From Pantoea sp. alder81 (GTDB taxonomy: Bacteria; Pseudomonadota; Gammaproteobacteria; Enterobacterales; Enterobacteriaceae), in the NCBI RefSeq assembly GCF_020179835.1, contig NZ_JAIUDA010000008.1, forward strand, positions 62,001-126,000: 64,000 bases of DNA, in the 5' to 3' direction. Positions 1 to 9,063 of this stretch are shown here, in pieces. Every line of letters begins with the position of its first letter. Within the stretch, counting starts at the first letter, position 1. Both the position numbers and the translations under genes were made by a program. The notes beneath the pieces were generated by a model. That model had not been told where the DNA came from. It saw only the letters and a list, made by a program, of their open reading frames with translations, and ran no database searches.

Positions 1-857
1 TTGTTGATGGATTGTTCCAGACGATCTTCCAGCAAAATACGGTTTGGCAGGCGCGTAAGGTTATCGTGCAGTGCCAGCTGCGCCAGCTCGCGGTTGGCTT
101 CCGCCAGCGAGTGCGCAAGGATTGAGGTGCGCGCTTGCAGGCGTGCATCCAGCATCGAAACCAGCAACGTAATGCCGAGGATCGCCAGCGTCACCACGGT
201 GACCACAATCGCCAGCCAGTTGCTGTTGACGCCCATGTGCGTGGCGTGACTCATCTCCGGGAAGCTGGCGGCCGCCATGCCGGTGTAGTGCATACCGGCA
301 ATGGCGCAGCCCATCACCACCGAAGCACCGAGACGCAAAATCGTCACGCGTCCGTGTCCTTCACGCAGGTTAAAGGCCAGCCATAGCGCCGCGCCCGAGG
401 CCACCAGCGCAATCACCACCGATGCGGCAACCCAGCCCCAGTTCCAGGTGATGCCCGGCGCAAACATCAGTGCCGCCATCCCCATGTAGTGCATGGCGAC
501 CACGCCCGAACCGAGCACAAAAGCCCCGCCCGTTAAGCGCCGCCAGGAGAGTTCATGTGATGAGCACACCAGCCACAAGGCAAAAATCGATGCCAGGATC
601 GCAACCGCCATTGAAGTGGCCGTCAGCAGCGGATCGTAGCTCATCACCATATCCAGGCTCATCGACAACATGCCGATGAAATGCATCGCCCAGACTCCGA
701 CGCCCATGGCGAATCCACCGCCCAATAACCAAACCAGCGCCGCCTTGCCAGTTGAAGAAGCCACGCGTCCCGCCATATCCAGCGCGGTAAATGAGGCCAG
801 CATCGCCACCAGAATGGAAACGATGACGGTAAACGAATCGTACGAAGTCACTAACAT
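1..857 (-). CDS. MHYT-domain diguanylate cyclase-type protein, 3' end outside window
   Basis: Inner-membrane sensor probably linked to cyclic-di-GMP turnover. Reading from the ATG at 857 gives 285 uninterrupted codons running off the left edge. The N-terminal 7-helix MHYT domain shows three signature repeats (MHFIGM, MHYMGM, MHYTGM), proposed to bind copper and sense a diatomic gas. A cytoplasmic stretch follows that begins a GGDEF domain (DNLTRLPNR). The catalytic GGDEF motif and any EAL domain lie beyond the window, so activity cannot be judged. It is closely related, nearly residue for residue across the MHYT part, to the next gene (1018-3123), which has the same orientation and suggests tandem duplication. 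The identification is firm for domain type; the signal sensed is unknown. Confidence 0.85.
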   Translation of the reverse strand, partial: MLVTSYDSFTVIVSILVAMLASFTALDMAGRVASSTGKAALVWLLGGGFAMGVGVWAMHFIGMLSMSLDMVMSYDPLLTATSMAVAILASIFALWLVCSSHELSWRRLTGGAFVLGSGVVAMHYMGMAALMFAPGITWNWGWVAASVVIALVASGAALWLAFNLREGHGRVTILRLGASVVMGCAIAGMHYTGMAAASFPEMSHATHMGVNSNWLAIVVTVVTLAILGITLLVSMLDARLQARTSILAHSLAEANRELAQLALHDNLTRLPNRILLEDRLEQSIN

Positions 858-1017
858 AGTGATTTCCCAAGTTAAAGCCGTTGTAATTCAGCTGTGGTGT
901 TGTGAAGAAAAAGAAAATGCCATTAGTTTTATTGTGTAATTTATCGGCAGATGTACTGCCGATTTGAGTCTTCGAACGATGAAACCTTCCGATGAGGAAG
1001 AAAATAAAAATTGTTTA

Positions 1018-3123
1018 TCAGGCGCTGGTGAGCGGCAGCGGCTGCTCAGCAAACAACAGCGGCTGTGTATTAAGCGAAGCGGTAAATTCACCGATACGCT
1101 CTGCCGGTGTGGGCTTGCCCAGCAGATAGCCCTGCAGCGTGTCAAAACCGAGTCCAGTCAGCAGACGCTGCTGCTCCTCGGTTTCCACCCCTTCGGCCAC
1201 CATGCGCAGATTGAGACTTTGAGCCAGCGTCAACATAGCGCTCACCACTGTGGCGTCTTCGCTGTCGGCTCGCAGGCTGTTAATAAAGGCTCGGTCGATT
1301 TTCAGCTCGGTGGCCTCCAGATGTTTCAGATGCAGCAAGTTGGCATAACCGATACCGAAGTTATCAATCGCCACTTTCACACCCAGCTGGTGCAGTTCGG
1401 CAATGCGCATTTGGCTAAACTGCGGATCGCGCATCGCGATATTCTCGGTAATCTCCAGCATCAGCGCGCCCTCTGGCAGCTGATAGCGCATCAGTGCATG
1501 ACGTAAGCTGTCGATAAGATCGCGCTGATGGAACTGCAACGCCGAAAGGTTCACTGACACGGTCCAGTCTCGATGGCCTTCATCGTGCCACTGCTTCAAC
1601 TGACGGCACGCTTCGTTGATCACCCAATTGCCCAGCGCCACGATTTGCCCGGTTTTCTCTGCGCGCGGCAGGAACATATCCGGCATCAGCAAGCCGCGAC
1701 GTGGGTGCTGCCACCGCAGTAGCGCTTCGAAGCCTATCAGCACCGTGCCGCCTGCGCGGAACTTTGGCTGATAGAACAGGCACATTTCCTGATATTCCAG
1801 TGCGTTCCACAGGTCATTCGCCAGCGCCAGCTGATGCTGGGCCACGGCGCTCATCACCGGCTCAAACAGGCACCAGCCGTTTCGGCCACTGTGTTTGGTG
1901 TGATACATGGCGGAGTCAGCGTTGAACATCATCTCCTGCTGGCTACGGCCGTGCAGCGGGAACACCACGATGCCAATACTGAGGGATACCCGCAGCGAAT
2001 AGCGATCCAGCTCAAACGGCAAATCGATGGCATTCACCAACTGCTGCGCCAGCGCGGAGGCTTGCAGGTCATTGTACTGAGGACACAGCAGCACAAACTC
2101 ATCGCCCCCGAGTCGGGCCAGCAGCACGCCCTCGCCCAAATGCATGCGCAGGCGCTCAGCCACGGCGATGAGCAGACGGTCGCCCACGTGATGACCCCAG
2201 GTATCGTTGACCGCCTTGAAGCCGTCGAGATCCATAAACATCAGCGCAAAGGTTTCATCCTGCAAGGTGGCTTGTTTGATCTGTGCCGTCAGTTGCTGCT
2301 CCAAAAGCACGCGATTAGGCAGCGAGGTGAGATTGTCATGCATCGCCAGCTGGCGCAGTTCGCTGTTGGCACGCTTGAGCTTGGCGGCCAGACGCGCCGC
2401 ACGCAGTTGGGCATCCAGCATGGACACTAACAGCGTGAGGCCGAGAATGGACAGCGTGATAATGGTCACCCACACCGCCAGTCCATCCTCACTGATGCCA
2501 TGATGCTGCTGCATGGTGCTCGGCATGCTGTACTCCGCCGCGGCCATGCCGGTGTAGTGCATCCCGGCGATGGCAATGCCCATCACCAGCGCGGCACAGA
2601 CGCGCATAATCCACACGCTCTCGCCCTGGCGCAGATGAAACGCCAGCCACAGTGCCGCACCGGAGGCGGCATAAGCAATCACCACCGAGAGCGCGACCAG
2701 CGGCATGTTCCAGCGAATCGCCGGTTCAATCATCAAGGCATTCATGCCGATGTAATGCATCGCCACCACGCCGCTGCCGAGTATCAAGGTGCCACGCACC
2801 AGCCGACGCGGGGTCAGATGGCTGCCCTGGACGCCCTGTGCAAAGGCAAAAATGGCCGAGAGAATAGCCACCAGCAGTGAAAGTGCAGTGAGCGTAATGT
2901 CGTAACGCATGGTCATCGGCATCATCATCGCCAGCATGCCGATAAAGTGCATCGCCCAGATGCCAATGCCCATGGCGGTACCGCCGCCGGCCAGCCACAT
3001 TTTTGCCAGACAGCCGCGTGATACCGCGACACGTCCGGCCGTATCCAGTGCGGTAAACGCGGCAATGAAGGCCACGATGAGTGAAACCGTGACCAGAACG
3101 CTATCCCAGGTAACCAGCAGCAT
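1018..3123 (-). CDS. MHYT-GGDEF-EAL cyclic-di-GMP signalling protein
   Basis: Inner-membrane protein of 701 residues. The MHYT sensor (motifs near 58-63, 122-127 and 188-193) is followed by GGDEF (LGGDEFVLL, 339-343) and EAL (FEALLRW, 466-468) domains. The GGDEF signature is intact, but the RxxD inhibitory site that normally precedes it is replaced by GEGV. In the EAL domain the Asn of NLS, the Glu of ITEN, KID, EGVE and LQGY are present. The metal-binding DDFGTG motif reads DNFGIG (about 587), so its second Asp is Asn, which may weaken phosphodiesterase activity. Start chosen at the ATG at 3123 because AGGAG lies 6 nt upstream; a longer frame to 3171 exists. No partner genes other than the adjacent paralogue. 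Confidence 0.88.
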   Translation of the reverse strand: MLLVTWDSVLVTVSLIVAFIAAFTALDTAGRVAVSRGCLAKMWLAGGGTAMGIGIWAMHFIGMLAMMMPMTMRYDITLTALSLLVAILSAIFAFAQGVQGSHLTPRRLVRGTLILGSGVVAMHYIGMNALMIEPAIRWNMPLVALSVVIAYAASGAALWLAFHLRQGESVWIMRVCAALVMGIAIAGMHYTGMAAAEYSMPSTMQQHHGISEDGLAVWVTIITLSILGLTLLVSMLDAQLRAARLAAKLKRANSELRQLAMHDNLTSLPNRVLLEQQLTAQIKQATLQDETFALMFMDLDGFKAVNDTWGHHVGDRLLIAVAERLRMHLGEGVLLARLGGDEFVLLCPQYNDLQASALAQQLVNAIDLPFELDRYSLRVSLSIGIVVFPLHGRSQQEMMFNADSAMYHTKHSGRNGWCLFEPVMSAVAQHQLALANDLWNALEYQEMCLFYQPKFRAGGTVLIGFEALLRWQHPRRGLLMPDMFLPRAEKTGQIVALGNWVINEACRQLKQWHDEGHRDWTVSVNLSALQFHQRDLIDSLRHALMRYQLPEGALMLEITENIAMRDPQFSQMRIAELHQLGVKVAIDNFGIGYANLLHLKHLEATELKIDRAFINSLRADSEDATVVSAMLTLAQSLNLRMVAEGVETEEQQRLLTGLGFDTLQGYLLGKPTPAERIGEFTASLNTQPLLFAEQPLPLTSA

Positions 3124-3672
3124 GTGCGCTCCTAAACTCAGCCCGCTGCGGAGCAGGTGCTGTATCGTCAAAAAAGTTCAAAGAGTTCGAGAACATTGAT
3201 TAAGGGTGAGTAATGACCGCATGCAGTGAGGCAGAGGGAGGAGCCGATCCAGATAATTCTGGAAACACCGCATTATGTTTTTTGTTTTTCATCGTCTGTC
3301 GCAGTCAGAAAAATTAATAATATCTGATTAATGCACGAACATAGCATTGAACGGTTAATCGCGGTAGAGGGTTAAATCACTCGCTGTTTAGTTTTTTTAA
3401 CCGGTTGTCACCCCTTGCGATTACTGAGTTATCGGTGAAAAGTGTGAATTGATTAGTGAAAAATCGAAGCGCAACGTCACAGGTGGCGATTTCGTGATCT
3501 ATAGTAAAGAAAACTGATATAAATCATAAACCCATCATCTAAGAATATTCCTAGATGTCGGGCACTTACGCTGTCAGGCCGATCGCGCCTCTTGTTCGAA
3601 TTCGGATTTGTTTTCATAAATGAATCACCAGGTGAAAAAGCAATGACCTTGGATAATCAGTAAGGAATGATT
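3124..3672. other. 549-bp intergenic region between MHYT gene and Csu operon
   Basis: Divergent control region without a supported gene. It is AT-rich compared with its flanks and carries the RcsAB-like box at 3540-3553. A possible -10 (TATAAA, about 3518) lies just upstream of that box, but no convincing -35 accompanies it. No repeats or terminators were recognised. Confidence 0.6.
3540..3553 (+). promoter_or_regulatory. RcsAB box upstream of Csu fimbrial operon
   Basis: TAAGAATATTCCTA matches the published RcsAB box consensus (TaAGaatatTCctA) at every position. It sits inside a larger inverted repeat, CATCTA at 3536-3541 and TAGATG at 3552-3557, about 120 bp before the first fimbrial start. 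RcsB, alone or with RcsA, controls capsule, flagella and surface structures in Enterobacterales. Whether it would activate or repress here depends on the unmapped transcription start. Confidence 0.6.
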
Positions 3673-4242
3673 ATGAAACTCAAGCTTTTTCTTTTGGCGT
3701 CCAGCCTGAGCGTTGTGCTCGCACCCACAGCGGCTTTTGCCGCCACCACATCGGGAACCATTAATGCGACCCTGACCCTGACCACGGGTTGTCTGGTGAA
3801 TGGTCAGTCAGCCACGACGGGGGTTAACTTCGGTACCCTGAACTTTGGTAGTAGCGCAGCGACCTTTGATACCCTGAACGCCACATTGGTCGGCGCATCA
3901 GGCAACGGTATCTTTGTTCGCTGTACCACCGGCCAGACATTCAACGTGCAGGTCACCAGCAGTAACGCTGCCCCTGCCACCATTTATGGCACCGTCAGCG
4001 GCCAGCCGCGCTATCTGATCCTCGGTTCTAATAACACGCAAGGCATAGCTTATACCCTGTACAGCGATGCGGCATTTACCACTGCGATCGCGAACAACAC
4101 CAACATTGCCGCCAGCGGCACCACCGACCCGACGTTAGGCACCAACTACGCCATTTACGGTCGAGTCGTCGGGGGCGGATTTAACCCATTGGTCCCGGCT
4201 GGCACTTACACCGACACCATAAACGTAGCGGTGAACTACTGA
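3673..4242 (+). CDS. Csu-type fimbrial major subunit (spore coat U domain)
   Basis: Secreted pilin of 189 residues for an archaic (Csu/sigma) chaperone-usher fimbria. It has a signal peptide of about 23 residues (cleavage after AAFA), then one SCPU domain with the usual beginning (TINATLTLTTGCLVNG), two Cys for a disulfide and the terminal donor-type strand ending AGTYTDTINVAVNY. The ATG at 3673 is preferred over that at 3667 because AAGGA (3662-3666) is 6 nt upstream of it. It is the first gene of a five-gene operon: two pilins, chaperone, usher and tip protein. It resembles CsuA/B of Acinetobacter; which pilin forms the shaft is inferred from order. Confidence 0.88.
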   Translation: MKLKLFLLASSLSVVLAPTAAFAATTSGTINATLTLTTGCLVNGQSATTGVNFGTLNFGSSAATFDTLNATLVGASGNGIFVRCTTGQTFNVQVTSSNAAPATIYGTVSGQPRYLILGSNNTQGIAYTLYSDAAFTTAIANNTNIAASGTTDPTLGTNYAIYGRVVGGGFNPLVPAGTYTDTINVAVNY

Positions 4243-4264
4243 GGTCAGCTGTGGGGTAATCAGG

Positions 4265-4780
4265 GTGGCCGTAGTGCAGCGTTGGGCGCACATTGCAGGC
4301 GGTCTGGCCCTGCTGATAGGGAGTGTCTCTGCCTGGGGGTTGCCAACCGCAACCTTCCAGGTCTCTGCATCAGTAGTGGCAGGCTGTGTCGTCTCCGGTA
4401 CCAATACCGGGGTCTTTGGCACGCTTGATTTCGGCACGCAATCCGGTGTGGCAACAAGCAGCGTGAGCGCCAGCTATGTGCAAAACACCACCATCACCCT
4501 TGCCTGCACGCCAGGCACCGCCGTGAGCATGAGTATCAATGGCGGCAACAATTACTCCACTACGCGCAATCTCAAGGTCTCGGGCAATACCAATACGGTG
4601 CCCTATTACCTCTACACCAATGCGGCACACACCACGGCGATTCCCGTGAGTAGCGCCGTGGCGCTGAGTTACAGCAACGCCAATAACATTACTTTGCCGA
4701 TTTATGGCCTGTTAACGCTGCCTGGCCCCACGCGCGCCGGCACTTATACCGACACCTTAACCGTTACGCTTAGCTGGTGA
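4265..4780 (+). CDS. Csu-type fimbrial subunit (spore coat U domain)
   Basis: Second SCPU pilin, 171 residues, exported by a signal peptide ending near VSAWG. The mature part shows the family pattern: ATFQVSASVVAGCVVSG, an internal TCTPG-like Cys partner and the closing RAGTYTDTLTVTLSW. The start is a GTG at 4265, 22 nt after the previous stop, with a GGGG stretch upstream; no other in-frame start was found. It is probably a minor or adaptor subunit analogous to CsuA or CsuB. It shares its C-terminal strand with the first pilin but differs elsewhere, so it is a diverged paralogue rather than a recent copy. Confidence 0.82.
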   Translation: MAVVQRWAHIAGGLALLIGSVSAWGLPTATFQVSASVVAGCVVSGTNTGVFGTLDFGTQSGVATSSVSASYVQNTTITLACTPGTAVSMSINGGNNYSTTRNLKVSGNTNTVPYYLYTNAAHTTAIPVSSAVALSYSNANNITLPIYGLLTLPGPTRAGTYTDTLTVTLSW

Positions 4781-4808
4781 CGGAAGTGATAAAGAAGGAT
4801 GAATAATC

Positions 4809-5504
4809 ATGAACCTGCGCGCCCTGTTACTGTTGTTTATCATGGCCCTAATGCCTTCCGCCCACGCCGCCAATTCGCTGATGATTTGGCCCATTGACCC
4901 CGCCATCAACCCCGACGAAAAAGCCAGCGAGCTATGGCTGGAGAACCGTGGTAATGCCACCACCATGATGCAGGTGCGCATCTTTAGCTGGCAGCAGGTG
5001 GGCGGCCAGGAACAGTATCAAACGCAACAGCAAGTGGTCGCCAGCCCACCAATGGTGCGCCTGGAGCCGGGTCAGAAACAACTGGTGCGCCTGATTAAAC
5101 AGGGGCCACCGGAAGCGGGACGCGAAATGTCCTATCGCGTGGTGCTGGATGAAATCCCCACGCCGCGCACGCCCGGTGAAAATCAGGCGGGGTTAACCTT
5201 CCAGATGCGCTATTCGGTTCCGCTGTTTGTCTACGGCAGCGGCGTGACCAGCGACAGCGCGAAGCCACAACTAAGCTGGCAGCAGGTGGACAGCGGTGGC
5301 AAGCGCTGGCTGGAACTCACCAACCGCGGCAACGGCCATGCGCGACTGAGTAACGTCACCATTGGGGGCCGCCGCCTGGGCAATGGCCTGTTTGGCTATG
5401 TGCTGGCAAACAGCAGCAACCGCTGGCCATTAACCAGCAGCGTGAGCGGTGAACTCTCTGCCGAAGTGAATAAAGGACACTGGAGCAGCGCGGCCGCGCG
5501 CTGA
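4809..5504 (+). CDS. Periplasmic fimbrial chaperone, CsuC-like
   Basis: A 231-residue periplasmic pilus-assembly chaperone (PapD superfamily, two Ig-like domains). The signal peptide ends at AHAAN. The first domain contains SELWLENRGNATTMMQVRIF and the RLEPGQKQLVRLI strand preceding the subunit-capping G1 region (QAGLTFQMRYSVPLFV). It would donate a strand to the SCPU subunits and deliver them to the usher. The ATG at 4809 has AAGGA 9 nt upstream. Its TGA overlaps the usher ATG by 1 nt (5504), indicating translational coupling. Confidence 0.9.
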   Translation: MNLRALLLLFIMALMPSAHAANSLMIWPIDPAINPDEKASELWLENRGNATTMMQVRIFSWQQVGGQEQYQTQQQVVASPPMVRLEPGQKQLVRLIKQGPPEAGREMSYRVVLDEIPTPRTPGENQAGLTFQMRYSVPLFVYGSGVTSDSAKPQLSWQQVDSGGKRWLELTNRGNGHARLSNVTIGGRRLGNGLFGYVLANSSNRWPLTSSVSGELSAEVNKGHWSSAAAR

Positions 5505-7939
5505 TGACGTTCTCGCTGCATCCCTGCGCACTGGCCGTGGCCAGCGTGCTGTGTCTGTTACCTCAAATCAGTAGTGCGGAGACCTTTTCCGAACTACCAC
5601 CGCCCCCTGCGCTGGAAAACACCACCAGTGGGCAGCAATACATGCTGGAGCTGGTGGTGAACCAGAACGCGCGCGGCGATATCGTGCCGGTTGAGCGTAA
5701 AAACGGGAACTTTTGGCTGCGCAGTGGCGATTTACAGCGTGCTGGCATCCCCGCGGAGAAACTTCAGGGCGAGCAAATCGATGTGAATCAACTCACGGAT
5801 GTGAAAGTGGACTATGACGAACGCCGCCAGCGTCTGTTGCTCACCGTTCCCCCCGCCTGGCTGCCCGGCCAGGTGATCGGTAAAGATCAGCGCGGCCCAC
5901 GCTATCCAGGGCGATCCAGTAACGGTGCGCTGCTCAATTACGACTTTTACGCTACGCGTACCGATAATGCCGGGTCGCGCCTGTCGAGCTGGAATGAGCT
6001 GCGCGTATTTGGCCCCGTCGGACAATTCTCCACCAATGGCGTGTATACCCAGCAGCTTGAAGGTGGCGTAAGCGGTCAGCAAGAGGGATACATTCGCTAC
6101 GACACCTGGTTTAGCAATGAAGATGAGAACGATGCGATTAGCTGGCGCGCCGGAGATCTGGTTACCGATGCGCTGAGCTGGAGTAACAGCGTGCGTCTGG
6201 GAGGCGTGCAGATTGCGCGTGATTTCAGCGTACGACCGGATTTGGTGACTTACCCGCTTCCAGCGTTTTCCGGTCAGGCCGCAGTGCCCTCTTCCGTCGA
6301 TCTGTTTATTAACGGTTATCGCAGCACGCAAGCCAATGTGCAGCCGGGGCCGTGGTCGCTGACCAATGTGCCTTTCGTCAATGGCGCGGGTGATGCGGTG
6401 ATCACCACCACCGATGCCGTGGGGCGTCAGGTCACCACCACGCTGCCGTTTTATGTCTCCAGCAGCCTGCTGCGTGAGGGATTGTCTGATTACTCCTTCT
6501 CGGCCGGTGCCATTCGTGAAAACTACGGGCTGGAAAATTTTGACTATGGCGCAGCGGCAGCCAGTGGCTCTTATCGTTACGGATTAACCGGCTGGCTAAC
6601 GCTGGAGAGCCATGCTGAAGGCAGCGATAGCGTGGCCACCGGCGGCGCAGGAGGATTGGTGAAACTCGGCAGCTGGGGCGTGGTGAATGGTGCCCTGGCA
6701 CAAAGTCAGATGGAGGGTAAACCCGGCACGCAATACAGCTGGGGTTATCAATACAACAACAGCTGGTTCAGCCTCGGCACGCAGCATGTGTTACGCACCG
6801 CAGATTACGGCAACCTGGCGCTGGTCGGCAGCCGGGGCGACAGTGCCAACACCAGCTATTCTCTGGCGCGACGCAGTGCGCAGTACACCGCCAGCGTGTC
6901 ACTCAATCAATATGGCAGTCTCGGTCTGGCCTATTTTGATATTGCCGGAGGATCGGGCGATCGCACCCGCTTATTGAACCTGTCGTGGAGCAAAAACCTG
7001 TGGGGCAACAGTAGCCTGTACATCTCCGCCAGCCGCGATCAGGAACAAGGCGACTGGAGCGGGGCTATCTCGCTGATTATCCCGTTCGGCGAGCAGAGTA
7101 GCGCTTCGGTGAGCTACGAGCGCGATCAGCAGGGCAACAACAATCAGCGCCTCTACGTGTCACGCGCGATGCCGACCGACGGCGGCTTCGCCTACGATGC
7201 GGCCTGGGCCAACCAGGGTGGCAACAGCGGGGATTATCGTCAGGCGAGCCTGCGCTATCGCAATAATAAAATCGACACCTCTGCCGGGTTCTATGGCGAT
7301 AACGATAACACCACGCAGTGGGCAGATGTCACCGGTTCACTGGTGCTAATGGACAACAGCGTGTTAGCCGCTAACGATATCAATGATGCGTTTGTGGTGG
7401 TGAAAACCGATTATCCGGATGTCACGGTGCGTTATGAGAATCAGTCCATGGGACGCACTGATAAACAGGGCTATTTGCTGGTGCCGTCGATCAGCAGTTA
7501 TTACGGCGCGAAATACGACATCGATACTCTGGATTTACCCGCCGACCGCACCGCACCGAAGGTGGAACAGCGTTTTGCGGTGAAACGTAAAAGCGGTTAC
7601 CTGCTGAACTTCCCGGTGGAACGTCTGCGTGCCGCCAGCGTGGTGCTGCATGATAAACAGGGTCAACCGTTGCCGATCTCCAGCCAGGTTTTGCGCCCGA
7701 ATCAGGGTACGGAATATATCGGATGGGATGGCATTGTCTGGATGGAAAATCTGAGCGCTGAAAACCCCATTCATGTGGTGACGCCAGATGGACGCAGTTG
7801 TGATACCACGCTGACCATCGCAGACGGTCAGCCCAAAGCGCTGGAAACCTACGGCCCGCTGACGTGCGACCTGCCGCCACCCGCACCAGGTTCGGCGGTC
7901 AGCACGGCCAATAATTCACAGTCAGGAATTTCGCCATGA
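5504..7939 (+). CDS. Outer-membrane fimbrial usher, CsuD-like
   Basis: An 811-residue outer-membrane usher (FimD/PapC superfamily, archaic clade) that accepts chaperone-subunit complexes and threads the pilus out. It has a signal peptide (ending ISSAE) and an N-terminal periplasmic domain, then a long beta-barrel with alternating aromatic strands. The plug region carries the recognisable QANVQPGPWSLTNVPFVNG and DAVGRQ motifs, and the C-terminal part has the conserved KQGYLLVPSISSYYGAKYDID. Length is typical for Csu ushers. Start overlaps the chaperone stop by 1 nt, and its own stop overlaps the tip-adhesin ATG by 4 nt. Confidence 0.92.
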   Translation: MTFSLHPCALAVASVLCLLPQISSAETFSELPPPPALENTTSGQQYMLELVVNQNARGDIVPVERKNGNFWLRSGDLQRAGIPAEKLQGEQIDVNQLTDVKVDYDERRQRLLLTVPPAWLPGQVIGKDQRGPRYPGRSSNGALLNYDFYATRTDNAGSRLSSWNELRVFGPVGQFSTNGVYTQQLEGGVSGQQEGYIRYDTWFSNEDENDAISWRAGDLVTDALSWSNSVRLGGVQIARDFSVRPDLVTYPLPAFSGQAAVPSSVDLFINGYRSTQANVQPGPWSLTNVPFVNGAGDAVITTTDAVGRQVTTTLPFYVSSSLLREGLSDYSFSAGAIRENYGLENFDYGAAAASGSYRYGLTGWLTLESHAEGSDSVATGGAGGLVKLGSWGVVNGALAQSQMEGKPGTQYSWGYQYNNSWFSLGTQHVLRTADYGNLALVGSRGDSANTSYSLARRSAQYTASVSLNQYGSLGLAYFDIAGGSGDRTRLLNLSWSKNLWGNSSLYISASRDQEQGDWSGAISLIIPFGEQSSASVSYERDQQGNNNQRLYVSRAMPTDGGFAYDAAWANQGGNSGDYRQASLRYRNNKIDTSAGFYGDNDNTTQWADVTGSLVLMDNSVLAANDINDAFVVVKTDYPDVTVRYENQSMGRTDKQGYLLVPSISSYYGAKYDIDTLDLPADRTAPKVEQRFAVKRKSGYLLNFPVERLRAASVVLHDKQGQPLPISSQVLRPNQGTEYIGWDGIVWMENLSAENPIHVVTPDGRSCDTTLTIADGQPKALETYGPLTCDLPPPAPGSAVSTANNSQSGISP

Positions 7940-8907
7940 GAAAGTTTCTTCTGCTGCTGGTCTTATTTTTATTCTCGGGATACAGCTTTGCTGATTGCGG
8001 CCTCACTACACCGAACGCGAGTTTCGGCTCGTCGGTGACCACCTTCTACACCAACACCACGCCCAGCACCACCTCCTCTATCACCAATGTAAACTGTGGG
8101 GGGACCGGGGGCCTTTCTCTCGCGAGTGGCGATTACGTTAGCTATACCTTCAGCACTGCTAGCAATCTAAATGGCACTCGGGCGACGCTTAAACCCACTG
8201 GCGTAACCACCACCGATAACATACCTATTCGTATGTGCATTGATGGGAGTTGCGCTACCGAATTATTAACGGGATCAACTTATACCTGGAGTGCAGCATT
8301 GCTGGGATTAGGCAGTAGCCTTAATTTTTCCCTCCCCCTCTATTTCACTACCACCACGGGGCAAACTGTCGCAGCAGGCACTTACACAACCCTGATTACG
8401 CTTCTGGTCAGTTATAAAATATGTGTGGGAACCAGTGCGCTGGGTATTTGTCTGGGCACCACACAAACACAGCTCAACGTGGCTAAAACATTCACTGTGA
8501 CATTAGTTTTAACCAATGACTGCACCACCATCACCGCCCCGAACGTGAGTTTTGGCAGCGCACCGCTGGTGGGGAGTTTCTCAACAGTGCAGCAGACCAT
8601 CAACGTGGTGTGTTCAAAAGGCAGCACCTACACCGTGGGGTTGAGTAACGGAAGCTACTACAGCGGCACCACGCGCCAGATGGCCAGCGGTACCAACCGG
8701 CTGGCGTATGACATCTACAAAGGCACCACTACCACATCACGCTGGGGACCGACCGGCACCGATCGCTGGAGCAGTACCACCTCGACGTCACTCAACGCAG
8801 ATACCCTGACGCGCAACTTCACCTATACGGCGCAGATTCTGACTTCGCAGAATACGCCAGCGGCGGGGAGTTATACGGATAGCGTGGTGGTGGATCTGTC
8901 ATTTTAG
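7936..8907 (+). CDS. Csu-type fimbrial tip protein, two SCPU domains (CsuE-like)
   Basis: Last gene of the fimbrial operon, 323 residues. A signal peptide (cleavage near GYSFAD) is followed by two spore-coat-U domains, about 20-170 and 190-323. The second closes with AAGSYTDSVVVDLSF. This two-domain arrangement matches CsuE, whose N-terminal domain has hydrophobic finger loops that stick to abiotic surfaces. Here the N-terminal domain is rich in Thr/Ser with hydrophobic patches (SAALLGLGSSLNFSLPLYF) and an extra Cys-containing insertion (KICVGTSALGICLG). A terminator follows at 8982-9011. The role in biofilm attachment is inferred from the family. Confidence 0.88.
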   Translation: MRKFLLLLVLFLFSGYSFADCGLTTPNASFGSSVTTFYTNTTPSTTSSITNVNCGGTGGLSLASGDYVSYTFSTASNLNGTRATLKPTGVTTTDNIPIRMCIDGSCATELLTGSTYTWSAALLGLGSSLNFSLPLYFTTTTGQTVAAGTYTTLITLLVSYKICVGTSALGICLGTTQTQLNVAKTFTVTLVLTNDCTTITAPNVSFGSAPLVGSFSTVQQTINVVCSKGSTYTVGLSNGSYYSGTTRQMASGTNRLAYDIYKGTTTTSRWGPTGTDRWSSTTSTSLNADTLTRNFTYTAQILTSQNTPAAGSYTDSVVVDLSF

Positions 8908-8981
8908 GCAGTGTATTCGCGACGATGTAATTTGTTAAAAGGCTCGATGACTGAGTTTCACCACCCCATATATATAAATAA

Positions 8982-9011
8982 AAAGCTGCCCCTTCAGAAA
9001 GGGGCAGCTTT
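8982..9011. terminator. Bidirectional terminator between Csu operon and MFS gene
   Basis: AAAGCTGCCCC and GGGGCAGCTTT form an 11-bp perfect stem around an 8-nt loop. A-rich sequence precedes it and T-rich sequence follows it, so it can serve both convergent genes. Confidence 0.85.
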
Positions 9012-9063
9012 ATTCGAATCGCTTCTTAACGGGCTGGCATGTGACCCGCTGCCAGCCAGGGCG

